64,000 bases of DNA from Lysobacter firmicutimachus (GCF_037027445.1 NZ_JBANDL010000002.1:372001-436000), one strand, 5' to 3'; positions 17,186 to 26,710 are shown, counted from the stretch's first letter. A program made the numbers and translations. Notes: a model not told the origin generated them from the sequence alone.

Positions 17186-17880
17186 CAGTACGCTCCGCAA
17201 TCGGTATTCAGGCGCGCGTCGATGCCGCGCTGTTGTTCGACGATCTGCGCGCGCTCGCTTTGCAACGCGCTGTTGTAACGCCGGTCGAGCTGGTAGCGGC
17301 GATCGCGCAGGCGCGCGCAGACTTCCTGCTGCGGCAGCGCGTGGCATTCGTCGCGGACCAGGGTGTTGCCGCCGTAGAGCACGCCGTAGCCGCGGCCGTC
17401 GCGCGGCAGGCGCGCGTCGGGGTCGCCCAGCCGCGGCGGCGGCGCGCCGACCCGGTCGCCGAGCGGGTTGCGCGGCAGGTAGGCCGGATAGCCCAGCGAC
17501 CACAGCGGCAGCCAGCGCGGATTGCCCTCGGAGGTGTCGCTGGTATAGCGCTCGCCGTCGGGGGTGACGCATTCGTACATCGGGCGCGGCGGCTGCACCA
17601 CCACCACCCGCGGCCGCGGGGCGGCGGCCGGCGTGGGCGCCGGCGCGGCAGGCGCATCCGTGGCCGGCGTCGGGCGCGGCGGCGGGTCGACCGGGCGCAG
17701 CATGGTCTGGGTCTGCTGGCGCTGGCCGGCGGCGCAGGGCGTGTCGCGCAGGGTCAACCGGCCCTGCGCGTCGGTGCAGCGGTAGATCACCACCTCGGCC
17801 GCGCCGGCCGACGCCGCGAGGCAGCACAGCGCGAGCGCGGTGAGCGAGCGAGAGCGAAGCAGGGCGCGGCGGCAGAACAT
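17185..17880 (-). CDS. DUF4124 domain exported protein (paralogue)
   Basis: A 231-residue protein with a signal peptide (LTALALCCLAASAGAAE) and the DUF4124 motif VVIYRCTDAQGRLTLRDTPC. A Pro/Ala-rich linker leads to MYECVTPDGERYTSDTSEGNPRWLPLW, related to the downstream paralogue, and an Arg-rich helical C-terminus. It overlaps the next gene by one base (TGATG). Its start lies 80 bases after the tsaC stop, so it could be read through from tsaC or have its own promoter. Confidence 0.82.
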   Translation of the reverse strand: MFCRRALLRSRSLTALALCCLAASAGAAEVVIYRCTDAQGRLTLRDTPCAAGQRQQTQTMLRPVDPPPRPTPATDAPAAPAPTPAAAPRPRVVVVQPPRPMYECVTPDGERYTSDTSEGNPRWLPLWSLGYPAYLPRNPLGDRVGAPPPRLGDPDARLPRDGRGYGVLYGGNTLVRDECHALPQQEVCARLRDRRYQLDRRYNSALQSERAQIVEQQRGIDARLNTDCGAY

Positions 17881-17960
17881 GCGCGCATCTTGCGCCAGCC
17901 GCGCGCAGGACGAAAGCGCCGCTGCAGTCCGGCGCGTCGGCGCTGGCCGCTTCTGCGGAT

Positions 17961-18527
17961 TCAGGCGCGCAGCACTTCGCCGGTGAGCGCGACCCGGATC
18001 GGGGTCGGCGCGGCCAGCCCGCCGGTTTCGCCGGCGCAGACGCCGTCGCTGAGCGCGATCACCGCCGGATCGAGTTCGCCGCGGCGGAACGCCGGCGGCT
18101 GCCCGCTGAGGTTGGCGCTGGTGGATACCAAGGGCTGCGCACAGGCTTCGCACAGGGCGCGCGCCTGCGCATGCGCGGTCACGCGCACGGCGACGCTGGC
18201 GTGCGCGCCGCGGATCCAGGCCGGCACCGCTGCGGTCGCCGGCACCGCCCAGGTATTCGGTCCCGGCCAGCTGGCCAGTACCGCCTCGCGCCGCGTCGCC
18301 GGCAAGGCGTCCCAATCGACCCAGCCGGCGAGTTGGGCCAAGTCCGCGGCGATGAGGATCACGCCCTTGTCGGCCGACCGTTGCTTGATCGCCAGCAGAC
18401 GCCGCACCGCGGCTTCGTCGTGCGGGTCGCAGCCGATGCCCCACACCGCCTCGGTCGGATAGATCACCACGCCGCCGCGGCGCAGCGCGGCGGCGGCGGC
18501 GGGAACAGAGAGGTCGGCGACGGTCAT
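17961..18527 (-). CDS. tsaC: L-threonylcarbamoyladenylate synthase TsaC (Sua5/YrdC family)
   Basis: A 188-residue YrdC-fold enzyme that makes threonylcarbamoyl-AMP from Thr, bicarbonate and ATP, the first step of t6A tRNA modification at position 37. Motifs: GGVVIYPTEAVWGIGCDP for nucleotide binding, the KQRSADKG loop, SWPGPNTWAVPA, VAVRVTAH, and PLVSTSANLSGQPP. Length matches the single-domain TsaC form, not the longer Sua5. The start at 18527 has GGAG about 9 bases upstream. Confidence 0.95.
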   Translation of the reverse strand: MTVADLSVPAAAAALRRGGVVIYPTEAVWGIGCDPHDEAAVRRLLAIKQRSADKGVILIAADLAQLAGWVDWDALPATRREAVLASWPGPNTWAVPATAAVPAWIRGAHASVAVRVTAHAQARALCEACAQPLVSTSANLSGQPPAFRRGELDPAVIALSDGVCAGETGGLAAPTPIRVALTGEVLRA

Positions 18528-18606
18528 GGCGGCTCCGGATGCTGGCTGCCGCGAGTGTCGCATGCGCGCGGCGACGACGGCGCGAGCCGCCGTCGCCGCG
18601 CCGCGG

Positions 18607-19611
18607 TCAATGGCCGTGGTGGGCGTGCCCGGCCGGACGCGCCGACAGCGGCAGGCGCACGTCAATGGCGTGCGAACGGTTGCCGTCCAGCCAGACGTGG
18701 TTGCCGGCCAGGCCGGAACGAGCCTGGAAACGGCCTGCGTCGAGCGGTTCGCCGATGCGCGCGTAGCGCGAGCGGCGGTTGACCTCTTCGCCGAGCCGGC
18801 GCGGCCAGTCGGCGACCGAGGTTTCGCCGGCGCGCAGCACGGTCTCGATCTTCTCCGCATCGCTGCCGTCGGCGTTGAACACGCGCAGGGTCACCGTGGT
18901 GCCGACCGGATAGTCGTTGGCCACGGCGAGGTTGCCGGCGTCCTTCCAACGCGCGTCCTGCGCGGCCAGCGCGTTGGTGAAGTTGACGTCCATGCAGGTG
19001 TAGAAGGCCTCGGTCGAGTCAGAGCGCTGCCAGATGTTGTAGATCACATGGCGGCCGCTGCGCGCCGGCAGGGTGCAGGTGATGTGGTAGTTGTTGCCGC
19101 TGGACAGCGGCACGCGCGCGCTCTTGCAGAACTGCTGCAGGTCGGCCCAGCGCAACGGCGAGGCCGGGTTCCAGCCCTGCCGGGTCACGTAGAAGGTCCA
19201 GTCCTTGGTCGCGTGCGGCGCGGTGGCGTAGAAACTGAAGGTGTAGCTGGCGCCGGAACGCAGGGTGGTGGTCTGCCAGTCGCTGCGGACCACGTCGAGG
19301 CCGCGGAAGGTCGGGTTGCCGCCGCTGCACAGTTTGCCGTCGGGCACCACCGCCTGGTGGTTGCTGTTGGCGTTGGCCTGGTTGATGCCGTTCCAGTCGT
19401 AGAACAACTGCGAACCGGCGACTTCCCAGGCGGCGCGGCAGGCCGGGTCGGCGGGGTTTTCCTTGTTGCCGAGGTAGCACTTGTAGATGCGGCTTTGCGG
19501 GTTGACGAAGCTGCCGTGGGCCCAGGCCGCGGACAACGGCAGACCGGCGGCGCACAACGCGGCCGCGGTGGAGAGTAGGGACAGGCGAAGAGACGAGGAC
19601 GTAGCGGACAT
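18607..19611 (-). CDS. Lytic polysaccharide monooxygenase, AA10 family, GbpA-like
   Basis: A secreted copper enzyme of 334 residues that oxidatively cleaves chitin (or cellulose). The signal peptide ends in LSAAWA and exposes the N-terminal His in HGSFVNPQSR, half of the copper histidine brace; the second His is in TAPHATKDWTFYVTRQGWNP. The buried aromatic is in AFYTCMDVNF. After about residue 210 comes a second domain (YPVGTTVTLRVFNADGSDAEKIE) resembling GbpA domain 2. The His-rich tail HAHHGH could bind metal. Start 19611 is preceded by AGGAG. Confidence 0.94.
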   Translation of the reverse strand: MSATSSSLRLSLLSTAAALCAAGLPLSAAWAHGSFVNPQSRIYKCYLGNKENPADPACRAAWEVAGSQLFYDWNGINQANANSNHQAVVPDGKLCSGGNPTFRGLDVVRSDWQTTTLRSGASYTFSFYATAPHATKDWTFYVTRQGWNPASPLRWADLQQFCKSARVPLSSGNNYHITCTLPARSGRHVIYNIWQRSDSTEAFYTCMDVNFTNALAAQDARWKDAGNLAVANDYPVGTTVTLRVFNADGSDAEKIETVLRAGETSVADWPRRLGEEVNRRSRYARIGEPLDAGRFQARSGLAGNHVWLDGNRSHAIDVRLPLSARPAGHAHHGH

Positions 19612-20165
19612 GACGGCTCCTGACGACGGGATAGGCGAAGGACACCCCCCGGCAGGTTTCGCAGTGGCATGACTCGTGCGCGATTGCGATCGCGTCTGGC
19701 GCGGGCCGTCTTGGTCCGCCGCGGCGTCGCCGCGGGGCCGCAGCCTCGAAGCGGCGATCCTAGGGGCCGTGCGCAGTCCGAATCTGTGTCGGCGGTCGCC
19801 TGCGCGCGCATGCGCCGGCGCACGGTGGCCGGCGGCGGTACGTAACCGCGAAATCAGTCACGCCGCAGAGGGCGAGTGCGACGCGGTGTCGCTGGCGTTC
19901 CAAGATTCCGGTGCCGTGCCGTGCCGTGCCGCGACGCAGCCCGGGGCTGTCGCCGTCGCGGGGACGACGGCCGTTGCGGCGGTGGGGCGGGAGCGACGCA
20001 ACGGCCCGGTCGCCAGGCCCGCGCAGGCGGGCATCCGCAGACTTCGGCGTTCTGCCGTGGTGAGCCCGGGTGTCATGCCACAGGCGACCGTGGGAGCCCT
20101 TGCGAAAAGAGCGGACCGAAGTCCGCTCTTTCGTTGCGAAGCCGAAGCGGCTGCGCGCCGCCCGC
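19612..20165. other. Gene-free region between the LPMO gene and topA
   Basis: 554 bases with no supportable gene. Near the topA end lies a strong hairpin terminator (listed). A short run of GTGCC units occurs at about 19909-19930. The rest should hold the LPMO promoter, read leftward, but no clear promoter was seen. Confidence 0.55.
20106..20131 (-). terminator. Rho-independent terminator after topA
   Basis: AAAGAGCGGAC (20106-20116) and GTCCGCTCTTT (20121-20131) form a perfect 11-bp stem with a 4-base CGAA loop. On the topA strand the stem is followed by TTTTCG, about 35 bases after the topA stop. Confidence 0.8.
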
Positions 20166-22661
20166 TTACTTGGCCGTCTTCTTGGCTACGGTCTTCTTGG
20201 CGGCTTTGCTTGCGGTCTTCTTCGCCGCCTTCTTGGCCGGCGCTTTCTTGGCCGCGGCTTTCTTCGCCGGCGCCTTCTTCGCCGCCGGCTCGGCTGCGGT
20301 CTTGGCGACCTTCTTCGCCGCCTTCTTGGTCGGTTCCTTCTTCGCCGCGGTCTTCTTGCCGAAGCGGCCGCGCATCGGCTTGCCGGTCTCTTCCAGCAGC
20401 TTGGTCACTTCCTCCAGGGTCAGCGAGGCCGGCTCGCGATCCTTGGGGATGCGGCCGTTGAGCTTGCCGTCGCTGATGTACGGGCCGAAGCGGCCGTTCA
20501 GCACCTGGATGTCGCTGCCGTCGAACTGCTTGATGATCCGGTTGCGCGCGATCTCTTCCTTCTCTTCGATCAGGAACACCGCCCGCGCCAGGTCGATGGT
20601 GTAGGGGTCGTCTTCCTTCTTCAGCGAGGCGTAGGTGCTGCCGCGCTTGGCGAACGGACCGAAGCGGCCGATGCCGACGCTGACTTCCTCGTCGTTGCTC
20701 AGGCCCAGCTTGCGCGGCAGCTTGAACAGCTCCAGCGCCTCCTCCAGGGTGATGGTGTGCATCGACTGGCCGGGGCGCAGCGAGGCGAACTCGAGCTTCT
20801 CGTCGGTGTCCTTGTCGCCGATCTGCGCGTACGGCCCGAACCGGCCCAGGCGCACGCTGACCGGCTTGCCGCTCTTGGGATCGGTGCCGAGCTCGCGCGC
20901 GCCGGTGGCTTCGGAGCGGTCGACCGATTCGGTCTTCTCCTCGACCAGTTCCTTGAACGGGCCCCAGAACTTCTCCATCAGCGGTACCCACTCCTCCTCG
21001 CCGCGCGAGACGGCGTCGAGCTCGTCCTCCATCTTGGCGGTGAAGTCGTAGTCGACGTAGCGGGTGAAGTGGCTGCTGAGGAACTTGGACACCGCGCGGC
21101 CGACGTCGCTGGGGCGGAAGCTGCGGCCTTCCATGTCGACGTACTTGCGGAACAGCAGGGTCTGGATGATCGAGGCGTAGGTCGAGGGCCGGCCGATGCC
21201 GTATTCCTCCAGCGCCTTGACCAGCGCCGCTTCGGTGTAGCGCGGCGGCGGCTGGGTGAAGTGCTGGTCGGCGTGGATGCGGTCCACCGGCACGCGGTCG
21301 CCGGTCTTCATCGCCGGCAGCTTGCGGCCTTCGTCGTCGTCGTCGGCGCCCTTGGCGTCCTTGCCTTCCTCGTAGACGGCCAGGAAGCCCGGATCGACCA
21401 CGGTGGTGCCGGAGGCGCGGAAGCTGTGCTCGCTGCCCGCGGCCAGGTCGACCGAGACGGTGTTGAGCGTGGCCGGCACCATCTGCGAGGCGACCGCGCG
21501 CTTCCACACCAGCTCGTAGAGCTTGCGCTCGTCGTCGCTGAGGAAGCGCGCGACCTGCGCCGGAGTGCGCAGCGCCGAGGTCGGGCGCACCGCTTCGTGC
21601 GCTTCCTGGGCGTTCTTGGACTTGGTGGTGTAGGCGTTGGGCTTGTCCGGCAGCGCGCGGGTGCCGTAGTCGCGCGCGATCACGTCGCGGATCTCGCCCA
21701 GCGCGTCCTGCGACAGGTTGACCGAGTCGGTACGCATGTAGGTGATCAGGCCGACCGTGCCCTCGTCGCCGATCGCCACGCCCTCGTACAGCTTCTGCGC
21801 CACCTGCATGGTCTTGCGGGTGGTGAAGCCGAGCTTGCGCGCGGCTTCCTGCTGCAGGGTCGAGGTGGTGAACGGCGGCGCCGGGCGGCGCTTGCGCTCC
21901 TTGCTGACCACGTCGGTGACGTGCAGCGCGCCGCCGGCGGCCTTGACCAGGCGCGCGCGCGCGGCCTCGGCGTCGTCGCCGTTGGTGATGGTGAACTGCT
22001 CGAACTTCTTGCCGTCCAGCTTGGTCAGCTTGGCGGTGAAGGCCTGCGACGGGTGCGCGCACTCGGCCTCGACGGTCCAGTACTCGCGGGCGACGAAGGC
22101 TTCGATCTCTTCCTCGCGCTCGACGATCATGCGCAGCGCCGGCGACTGCACGCGGCCGGCGGACAGGCCGCGCTGGACCTTGCGCCACAGCACCGGCGAG
22201 AGGTTGAAGCCGACCAGGTAGTCGAGCGCGCGGCGCGCCTGCTGGGCGTCGACCAGCGGCGCGGCGATGTCGCGCGGCTGGTTCATCGCTTCCTTGATCG
22301 CGCGCGGGGTGATTTCGGTGAACACCACCCGGCGCAGCGGCTTGTTTTCGAGCAGGCCGCGCTCGCGCAGGATCTCGGCGATGTGCCAGCTGATCGCTTC
22401 GCCTTCGCGGTCCGGGTCGGTCGCCAGATAGAGGTTGTCGGCGCTCTTGGCCGCCTTCGCGATCGCGTCGACGTGCTTCTCGTTCTTCTCGATGACCGCG
22501 TAGTCCATCGCGAAGTGATTGTTCGGATCGACCGCACCCTCCTTGGGCACCAGGTCGCGGACATGGCCGTAGGAGGCCAGGACGGTGAAGTCCTTGCCGA
22601 GGTACTTGTTGATCGTCTTGGCCTTGGCGGGCGACTCGACGATGAGGAGGTTCTTGGCCAT
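20166..22661 (-). CDS. topA: DNA topoisomerase I, with Lys/Ala-rich histone-like tail
   Basis: An 831-residue type IA topoisomerase that relaxes negative supercoils. The Toprim domain carries LIVESPAKAKTINKYLG at the N-terminus and TDPDREGE at about 81-88; the active-site Tyr is Tyr308 in GLITYMRTDSVNLS. In place of the zinc ribbons of E. coli TopA, the C-terminus has at least three GRFGPY-type repeats followed by a tail of AKKAPAKKA units of about 60 residues that resembles histone H1. ATG 22661 gives the conserved MAKNLLIVESP start; an upstream in-frame start at 22721 adds unrelated residues. Confidence 0.97.
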   Translation of the reverse strand: MAKNLLIVESPAKAKTINKYLGKDFTVLASYGHVRDLVPKEGAVDPNNHFAMDYAVIEKNEKHVDAIAKAAKSADNLYLATDPDREGEAISWHIAEILRERGLLENKPLRRVVFTEITPRAIKEAMNQPRDIAAPLVDAQQARRALDYLVGFNLSPVLWRKVQRGLSAGRVQSPALRMIVEREEEIEAFVAREYWTVEAECAHPSQAFTAKLTKLDGKKFEQFTITNGDDAEAARARLVKAAGGALHVTDVVSKERKRRPAPPFTTSTLQQEAARKLGFTTRKTMQVAQKLYEGVAIGDEGTVGLITYMRTDSVNLSQDALGEIRDVIARDYGTRALPDKPNAYTTKSKNAQEAHEAVRPTSALRTPAQVARFLSDDERKLYELVWKRAVASQMVPATLNTVSVDLAAGSEHSFRASGTTVVDPGFLAVYEEGKDAKGADDDDEGRKLPAMKTGDRVPVDRIHADQHFTQPPPRYTEAALVKALEEYGIGRPSTYASIIQTLLFRKYVDMEGRSFRPSDVGRAVSKFLSSHFTRYVDYDFTAKMEDELDAVSRGEEEWVPLMEKFWGPFKELVEEKTESVDRSEATGARELGTDPKSGKPVSVRLGRFGPYAQIGDKDTDEKLEFASLRPGQSMHTITLEEALELFKLPRKLGLSNDEEVSVGIGRFGPFAKRGSTYASLKKEDDPYTIDLARAVFLIEEKEEIARNRIIKQFDGSDIQVLNGRFGPYISDGKLNGRIPKDREPASLTLEEVTKLLEETGKPMRGRFGKKTAAKKEPTKKAAKKVAKTAAEPAAKKAPAKKAAAKKAPAKKAAKKTASKAAKKTVAKKTAK

Positions 22662-22901
22662 GGGTACTCCGCAGGACCGCGGGGGCGGCCGCTGCACGAC
22701 AGCGATTGCCTTGACAGACAAGGGGTTAAGAAGGCGACGCCCGCAGCTGCCGGCCGCGGGCGTTCAGGTTTCCTTTTTCTAGTGGAATCATGCGGCGGCT
22801 GGGGCTGTCAAGCCTGACCTGCCGGAACCGCCAATACCTTGGCACTGAAACGGCTCAAGGCGGTGTGACGGCGCAGGCCCCGTTCAGGTATCAGTCCCTC
22901 C

Positions 22902-23864
22902 TCAGCGCGTCAGCGTCGGCAGCAGCGCCAGCGCGGCGACGAGGCCGATGGTGAGCAGCCACATCAGCCCGCCCAGCACCAGGACCACGATCGCCACCGG
23001 CCCCAGGTCGCGCCGCTGCAAGTCGGGCTGGGCGGTGTAGGCCCAGCGGTCGACCACCTGGGTCTTGGCGACCAGGTCGTGCAGGCCGCGCTTGCGGTCG
23101 GTGAAGGCGATCATCAGATACCCCACGCCCAAGGTCGCGTAGGACAGCCAACTGGCCAGCCAGCGGCCGAAGGCCCGGCCGCGGGTCAGGCGGCGCCCGT
23201 CGAGATCGACGGTCTTGATCCCCACCGCGCGCTTGCCCAGGGTGGCCTGCATCGAGGAAGACTCGAAGCCGACGTAGTAGGCCAGGCTGAGCGCGCCCAT
23301 GAGCAGGTAGACCCCGCCGATCATCAGCGCCATCGCCACCTCGGGCTTGGACATCCACGACGCCGACGCCATGCCGATCGCCAGCACGAACACGGTCATG
23401 AACATGCTGACCGCGTAGTAGGCGATGCCGATCAGCATCGAGTCGATCAGGTAGGCGGCCATGCGCTTCCAGAAGCCGACATGGACCACTTCGTGGCCGT
23501 GCACGACCTCGGCGATCTCGTCGACGCCGGCGCGCGGCGCGGCGTAGGGCGAGTCGCGGTCGGCCGCGGCGGGCGCGGCCTGGGGCGAGGCCTGGGCGGC
23601 GTGCTCGGCCGCGTCCAGGCGCGCGGACACTGCCGCCGCGACCGGATCGGCGGTCGCCGGCGCCGGCGCGGCCGCCGCGGCGAAGCCTGGCGAGGCGATC
23701 AGTTCGCCGGCCAGCTCGCGCCACGGCCGCCACTGGGTCAGGCCGTCGCGCCAGACCAGGGTTTCCGCGCCCAGTTCGCCGCGCCGGTGCAGATCGATCA
23801 TGGTGTCCGCTTCCAGCGGCCCATGTCGGTTGCGGTCGGCGTCGCTGTAGTACCACTGGGTCAT
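22902..23864 (-). CDS. RDD family membrane protein with N-terminal GYF_2 domain
   Basis: 320 residues. Residues 2-50 (WYYSDADRNRHGPLEADTM, then LVWRDGLTQWRPW) are a GYF_2 domain, a cytoplasmic peptide-binding fold. An Ala/Pro-rich linker leads to the RDD membrane domain (GFWKRMAAYLIDSMLIGIAY, ATLGKRAVGIKTVDLDGRRLT, then IAFTDRKRGLHDLVAKTQVV), and a final membrane helix follows. RDD proteins are poorly understood; some act in ion transport. The next gene upstream (43 bases away) encodes another protein with a GYF_2 domain, so the two are probably one operon. Confidence 0.88.
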   Translation of the reverse strand: MTQWYYSDADRNRHGPLEADTMIDLHRRGELGAETLVWRDGLTQWRPWRELAGELIASPGFAAAAAPAPATADPVAAAVSARLDAAEHAAQASPQAAPAAADRDSPYAAPRAGVDEIAEVVHGHEVVHVGFWKRMAAYLIDSMLIGIAYYAVSMFMTVFVLAIGMASASWMSKPEVAMALMIGGVYLLMGALSLAYYVGFESSSMQATLGKRAVGIKTVDLDGRRLTRGRAFGRWLASWLSYATLGVGYLMIAFTDRKRGLHDLVAKTQVVDRWAYTAQPDLQRRDLGPVAIVVLVLGGLMWLLTIGLVAALALLPTLTR

Positions 23865-23907
23865 TGCGCGGATCTCTGGGTGCGTTGCGATGAAGCGGGG
23901 TGGGGGA

Positions 23908-24702
23908 TCAGCCGCGGCACTGGGCCGGCAGCAGGCGATCGGCGATGTCCGAACTGCAGGTCCAACTGCCGGCGCTGCGGTCGTATTCCTGCCAGAGCTT
24001 CTTGCCGTCGACCTGGTCGTTGCCGATGCCGCGCAGTTCGAGCTGGATGCCGCAACGGTCGCTGTCCTCGAATTCGCCGAATTCGATCTTGGCCACGCGC
24101 GGTCCGGCGTAGGCCTCGGCCGGCTTGAAGCCTTCGCTGTCGTTGTCGGGGCAGGCGTCGTGGGTGGCGACGTACTCGGCGACTTGGATCTTGAGTGCGC
24201 TGGAAGCGGCCAGAGCTTCGCTGATCTTGGCCCGCAGGGTGTAGTCCTGATAGGCCGGGATGGCGATCGCGGCGAGGATGCCGATCACCGGCACCGCCAG
24301 GGCGGCGAGCACGATCAGCACGATCACGCAGCCGGACAGGCCGCGGCGCGGCGGCGGCGCGGCCGGGCGCGCCGCGGACGGGCCCGGACCGGGACTCGGG
24401 CCCTGGTGAGCCTGGGCACGGTAAGCGTGACCGGCCGTGGCGTCGCCGGCCATCGGTTGCAGCTCGGCCGGCAGCTCCGGCGGCGCGGCCGGCGGCAGCG
24501 GCGGCGGGTCCGCCGAGAGCAGGTCCTCGTCCAGGCCCAGTTCGCCGGACAGCCGTTCCAGCGGCTGCCATTCGCGCAGGCCTTCGCGCCACAGCAGCGT
24601 GTCGCGGCGGATCCGGCCGGCGCGGTAATGCCCGCGCACGGCCTCGATGTCGATCGGACCGACGCGGCCCTGGGCCGGGTCGTGGTAGTACCAGTTGCTC
24701 AT
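23908..24702 (-). CDS. GYF_2 domain fused to type IV pilin-like domain
   Basis: 264 residues from ATG 24702, behind GGGGGAAGG. Residues 2-52 form a GYF_2 domain (WYYHDPAQGRVGPIDIE, LLWREGLREWQPL). A Pro-rich linker (60-120) is followed by one hydrophobic helix and IGILAAIAIPAYQDYTLRAKISEAL at about 140-164, the exact pattern of the pilin N-terminal helix of PilA and PilE, then a globular region with Cys pairs. A classical prepilin leader is absent, since the pilin helix is internal. It may tie a cytoplasmic binding domain to a membrane pilin-like part. Probably co-transcribed with the RDD gene. Confidence 0.82.
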   Translation of the reverse strand: MSNWYYHDPAQGRVGPIDIEAVRGHYRAGRIRRDTLLWREGLREWQPLERLSGELGLDEDLLSADPPPLPPAAPPELPAELQPMAGDATAGHAYRAQAHQGPSPGPGPSAARPAAPPPRRGLSGCVIVLIVLAALAVPVIGILAAIAIPAYQDYTLRAKISEALAASSALKIQVAEYVATHDACPDNDSEGFKPAEAYAGPRVAKIEFGEFEDSDRCGIQLELRGIGNDQVDGKKLWQEYDRSAGSWTCSSDIADRLLPAQCRG

Positions 24703-24939
24703 GCCTTCCCCCTGCTGTGGCCGCCGTTGCCGGCCGCTTTCGGTGCGGATGCGCGCGGACGACGGTCCTTGATGACGTAGCCCCGGCGCGGCCAGCCCGG
24801 CGCCGCAGAGCGGGGCTGGGCCGAAACGCGGACGGTGGTGCCGGCGCCTCCCCGGCGCGCGACGGACGCAAGAAACTAGCACGACGGCGCGTCGCTCAGG
24901 CGGGACGCGCCGGACGCAGGGGCCCGCGAGGGCCGGCGC

Positions 24940-25428
24940 TCAGTGCACCGGCTCGGGCTCGTCCTCGAACATCTGGGTTTCCATCCAGGCGTAGGCCGCC
25001 TCGGAACCGGGCTGGTTGAACAGCACCATCAGCACCACCCACTTGAGGTCGTCCAGGTCGAGTTCGTCCTGGTCCAGGGCCATGGCGCGGTCGAGCACCA
25101 GCTCGCGCTGGGCGGCATCGAGGATGCCGTGCTGCTCTAGGAACAGCAGGAAGCCGCGGCACTCGACATCGAGCTTGTCGAGTTCGGGGCCGAAGTAGAC
25201 CCGGGTCGGGCCGCCCGCGCGCGGCTGGCTGACGCTCGGCCGCTGCTGGGCCAGCGCATCCAGCCATTCGATGGCTTTGTTGATCTCGGCGGGGCTGAAA
25301 CCGGCCTGGCCCAGTTCGTCGAACAGGGGGCCGCTGCGGAGCGAATCGCGGTCGCGGACCAGGTCCGCATCGTCGGTGAAATAATGCTCGAACAGGTACA
25401 GCAGGACGTCCAGGATGCTCTCTTTCAT
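24940..25428 (-). CDS. smg: Smg family protein (DUF494)
   Basis: A 162-residue acidic helical protein beginning [17 protein letters not shown], the invariant start of Smg/DUF494. It keeps the [25 protein letters not shown] and [24 protein letters not shown] signatures. Function is unknown, but it is regularly placed next to dprA near def and fmt, as here. ATG 25428 gives the conserved start and has GAGGGAA just upstream. Confidence 0.95.
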   Translation of the reverse strand: MKESILDVLLYLFEHYFTDDADLVRDRDSLRSGPLFDELGQAGFSPAEINKAIEWLDALAQQRPSVSQPRAGGPTRVYFGPELDKLDVECRGFLLFLEQHGILDAAQRELVLDRAMALDQDELDLDDLKWVVLMVLFNQPGSEAAYAWMETQMFEDEPEPVH

Positions 25429-25519
25429 TTCCCTCGGCCTGCGCCGCATGCGGCGCGGTGGGTCTCACAGGAGTTGCTGATTGACCGTATGACCCGCCGG
25501 CAAGTTCACCGATACGGAT

Positions 25520-26686
25520 TCAGCGGTTGCGGAAGTAACGGCCATGCTGGGCCGACACGCGACCTTCAAGCTCCATGACCAGCAGCATGGAGGACAGTTC
25601 CGCGGCCGTCAATCCGGTGCGCTGGACCAGCAGATCCATACCGGTAGGGTCGTGGCCGAGGGCCTGCCACAAGCGCTGGTAGTCGGGGTCGGCGAATTCC
25701 GAGTCCGCGGCGGCCCCGCCGGGATCCTGCCCGGCGTCTGTGACGCCGGCATGGCTGCCAGGTATGGGGGCGGCCAGGCGCCGGCGCAAGTCGGCGGCCA
25801 GCTCGGCCGCCAGCGGGGCCAGGGCGGCGGCGACTTCGGCCGCGCTTTCGACCAGCCCTGCGCCCTCGCGGATCAGGCGGTGGCAGCCGCGCGCCAGCGG
25901 GTTGTGGATCGAGCCCGGCACCGCGAACACCTCGCGCCCGGATTCGGCCGCCAGGCGTGCGGTGATCAGGGCGCCGGACCGCTCGGCGGCCTCGATCACC
26001 AGGGTCGCCAGGCTGAGCCCGGCGAGGATCCGGTTGCGGCTGGGGAAGTGCTCCGGCCGCGCCTGGGTGCCGGGCAAGTGTTCGCTGACCACCGCGCCGG
26101 CGGCGGCGATGCGCGCGTGGAGGTCGGCGTTGCTGCGTGGGTAGGCCAGGTCCGGGCCGGTGCCGAGCACCGCCACGGTCAGGCCGCCGGCGTCCAGCGC
26201 GGCGCAGTGGGCGGCGGTGTCGATGCCGGCGGCCAGGCCGCTGCTGACCGCCAGTCCGGAGCGGGCCAGGGCGCGGGCGAAGTCGGCGGCATTGTCGCGC
26301 CCGCCCGGCGTCGGCGAGCGGCTGCCGACCACGGCCACGGCCGGGTGCCAGAGCAGGCCGGGCTCGCCGGCGACGAACAGGGCCAGGGGCGGATGGGGCG
26401 CGCGCCGCAGCAGAGCCGGGTAGTCCGGGTCGTGCCAGCCGAGCAGATGATGGGTGGGCGCCTGCAGCCAGTCGAAGGCGCGGTCCAGCGCGGCGGACGG
26501 CGGCGAGCGCAGGCGCTCGATCTGCGCCGGCGACAGCCCGGCCGCGTGCCAGGCCGGCGGGCCGGCGGCGAGCGCGGCAGCGGGCTCGGGATGGGTTTCC
26601 AGCAGGGCACGCCGGGGCGCAGCGGCGCCGGCGGCATCGATCAGGCGCAGCAGCGCCTGCAGGTCGTCGGGGGAAGCGATGGGCAT
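25520..26686 (-). CDS. dprA: DNA-processing protein DprA (Smf)
   Basis: A 388-residue protein that protects incoming single-stranded DNA and loads RecA during natural transformation. The Rossmann-like core is clear: VAVVGSRSPTPGGRDNAADFARAL, SGLAAGIDTAAHCAALDAGG, TVAVLGTGPDLAYPRSNADLH and EHLPGTQARPEHFPSRNRILAGLS. An acidic linker is followed by a winged-helix-like C-terminus (TAAELSSMLLVMELEGRVSAQ). The start is at ATG 26686. It lies 91 bases before smg and is separated from the upstream LysM gene by a terminator. Confidence 0.96.
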   Translation of the reverse strand: MPIASPDDLQALLRLIDAAGAAAPRRALLETHPEPAAALAAGPPAWHAAGLSPAQIERLRSPPSAALDRAFDWLQAPTHHLLGWHDPDYPALLRRAPHPPLALFVAGEPGLLWHPAVAVVGSRSPTPGGRDNAADFARALARSGLAVSSGLAAGIDTAAHCAALDAGGLTVAVLGTGPDLAYPRSNADLHARIAAAGAVVSEHLPGTQARPEHFPSRNRILAGLSLATLVIEAAERSGALITARLAAESGREVFAVPGSIHNPLARGCHRLIREGAGLVESAAEVAAALAPLAAELAADLRRRLAAPIPGSHAGVTDAGQDPGGAAADSEFADPDYQRLWQALGHDPTGMDLLVQRTGLTAAELSSMLLVMELEGRVSAQHGRYFRNR

Positions 26687-26710
26687 GGCGGCAGCCTAGC
26701 CCGCAAACGA

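Noticed and set aside
20070-22817. 915-codon plus-strand frame opposite topA
   Set aside because: Antisense shadow of topA; no domain resemblance.
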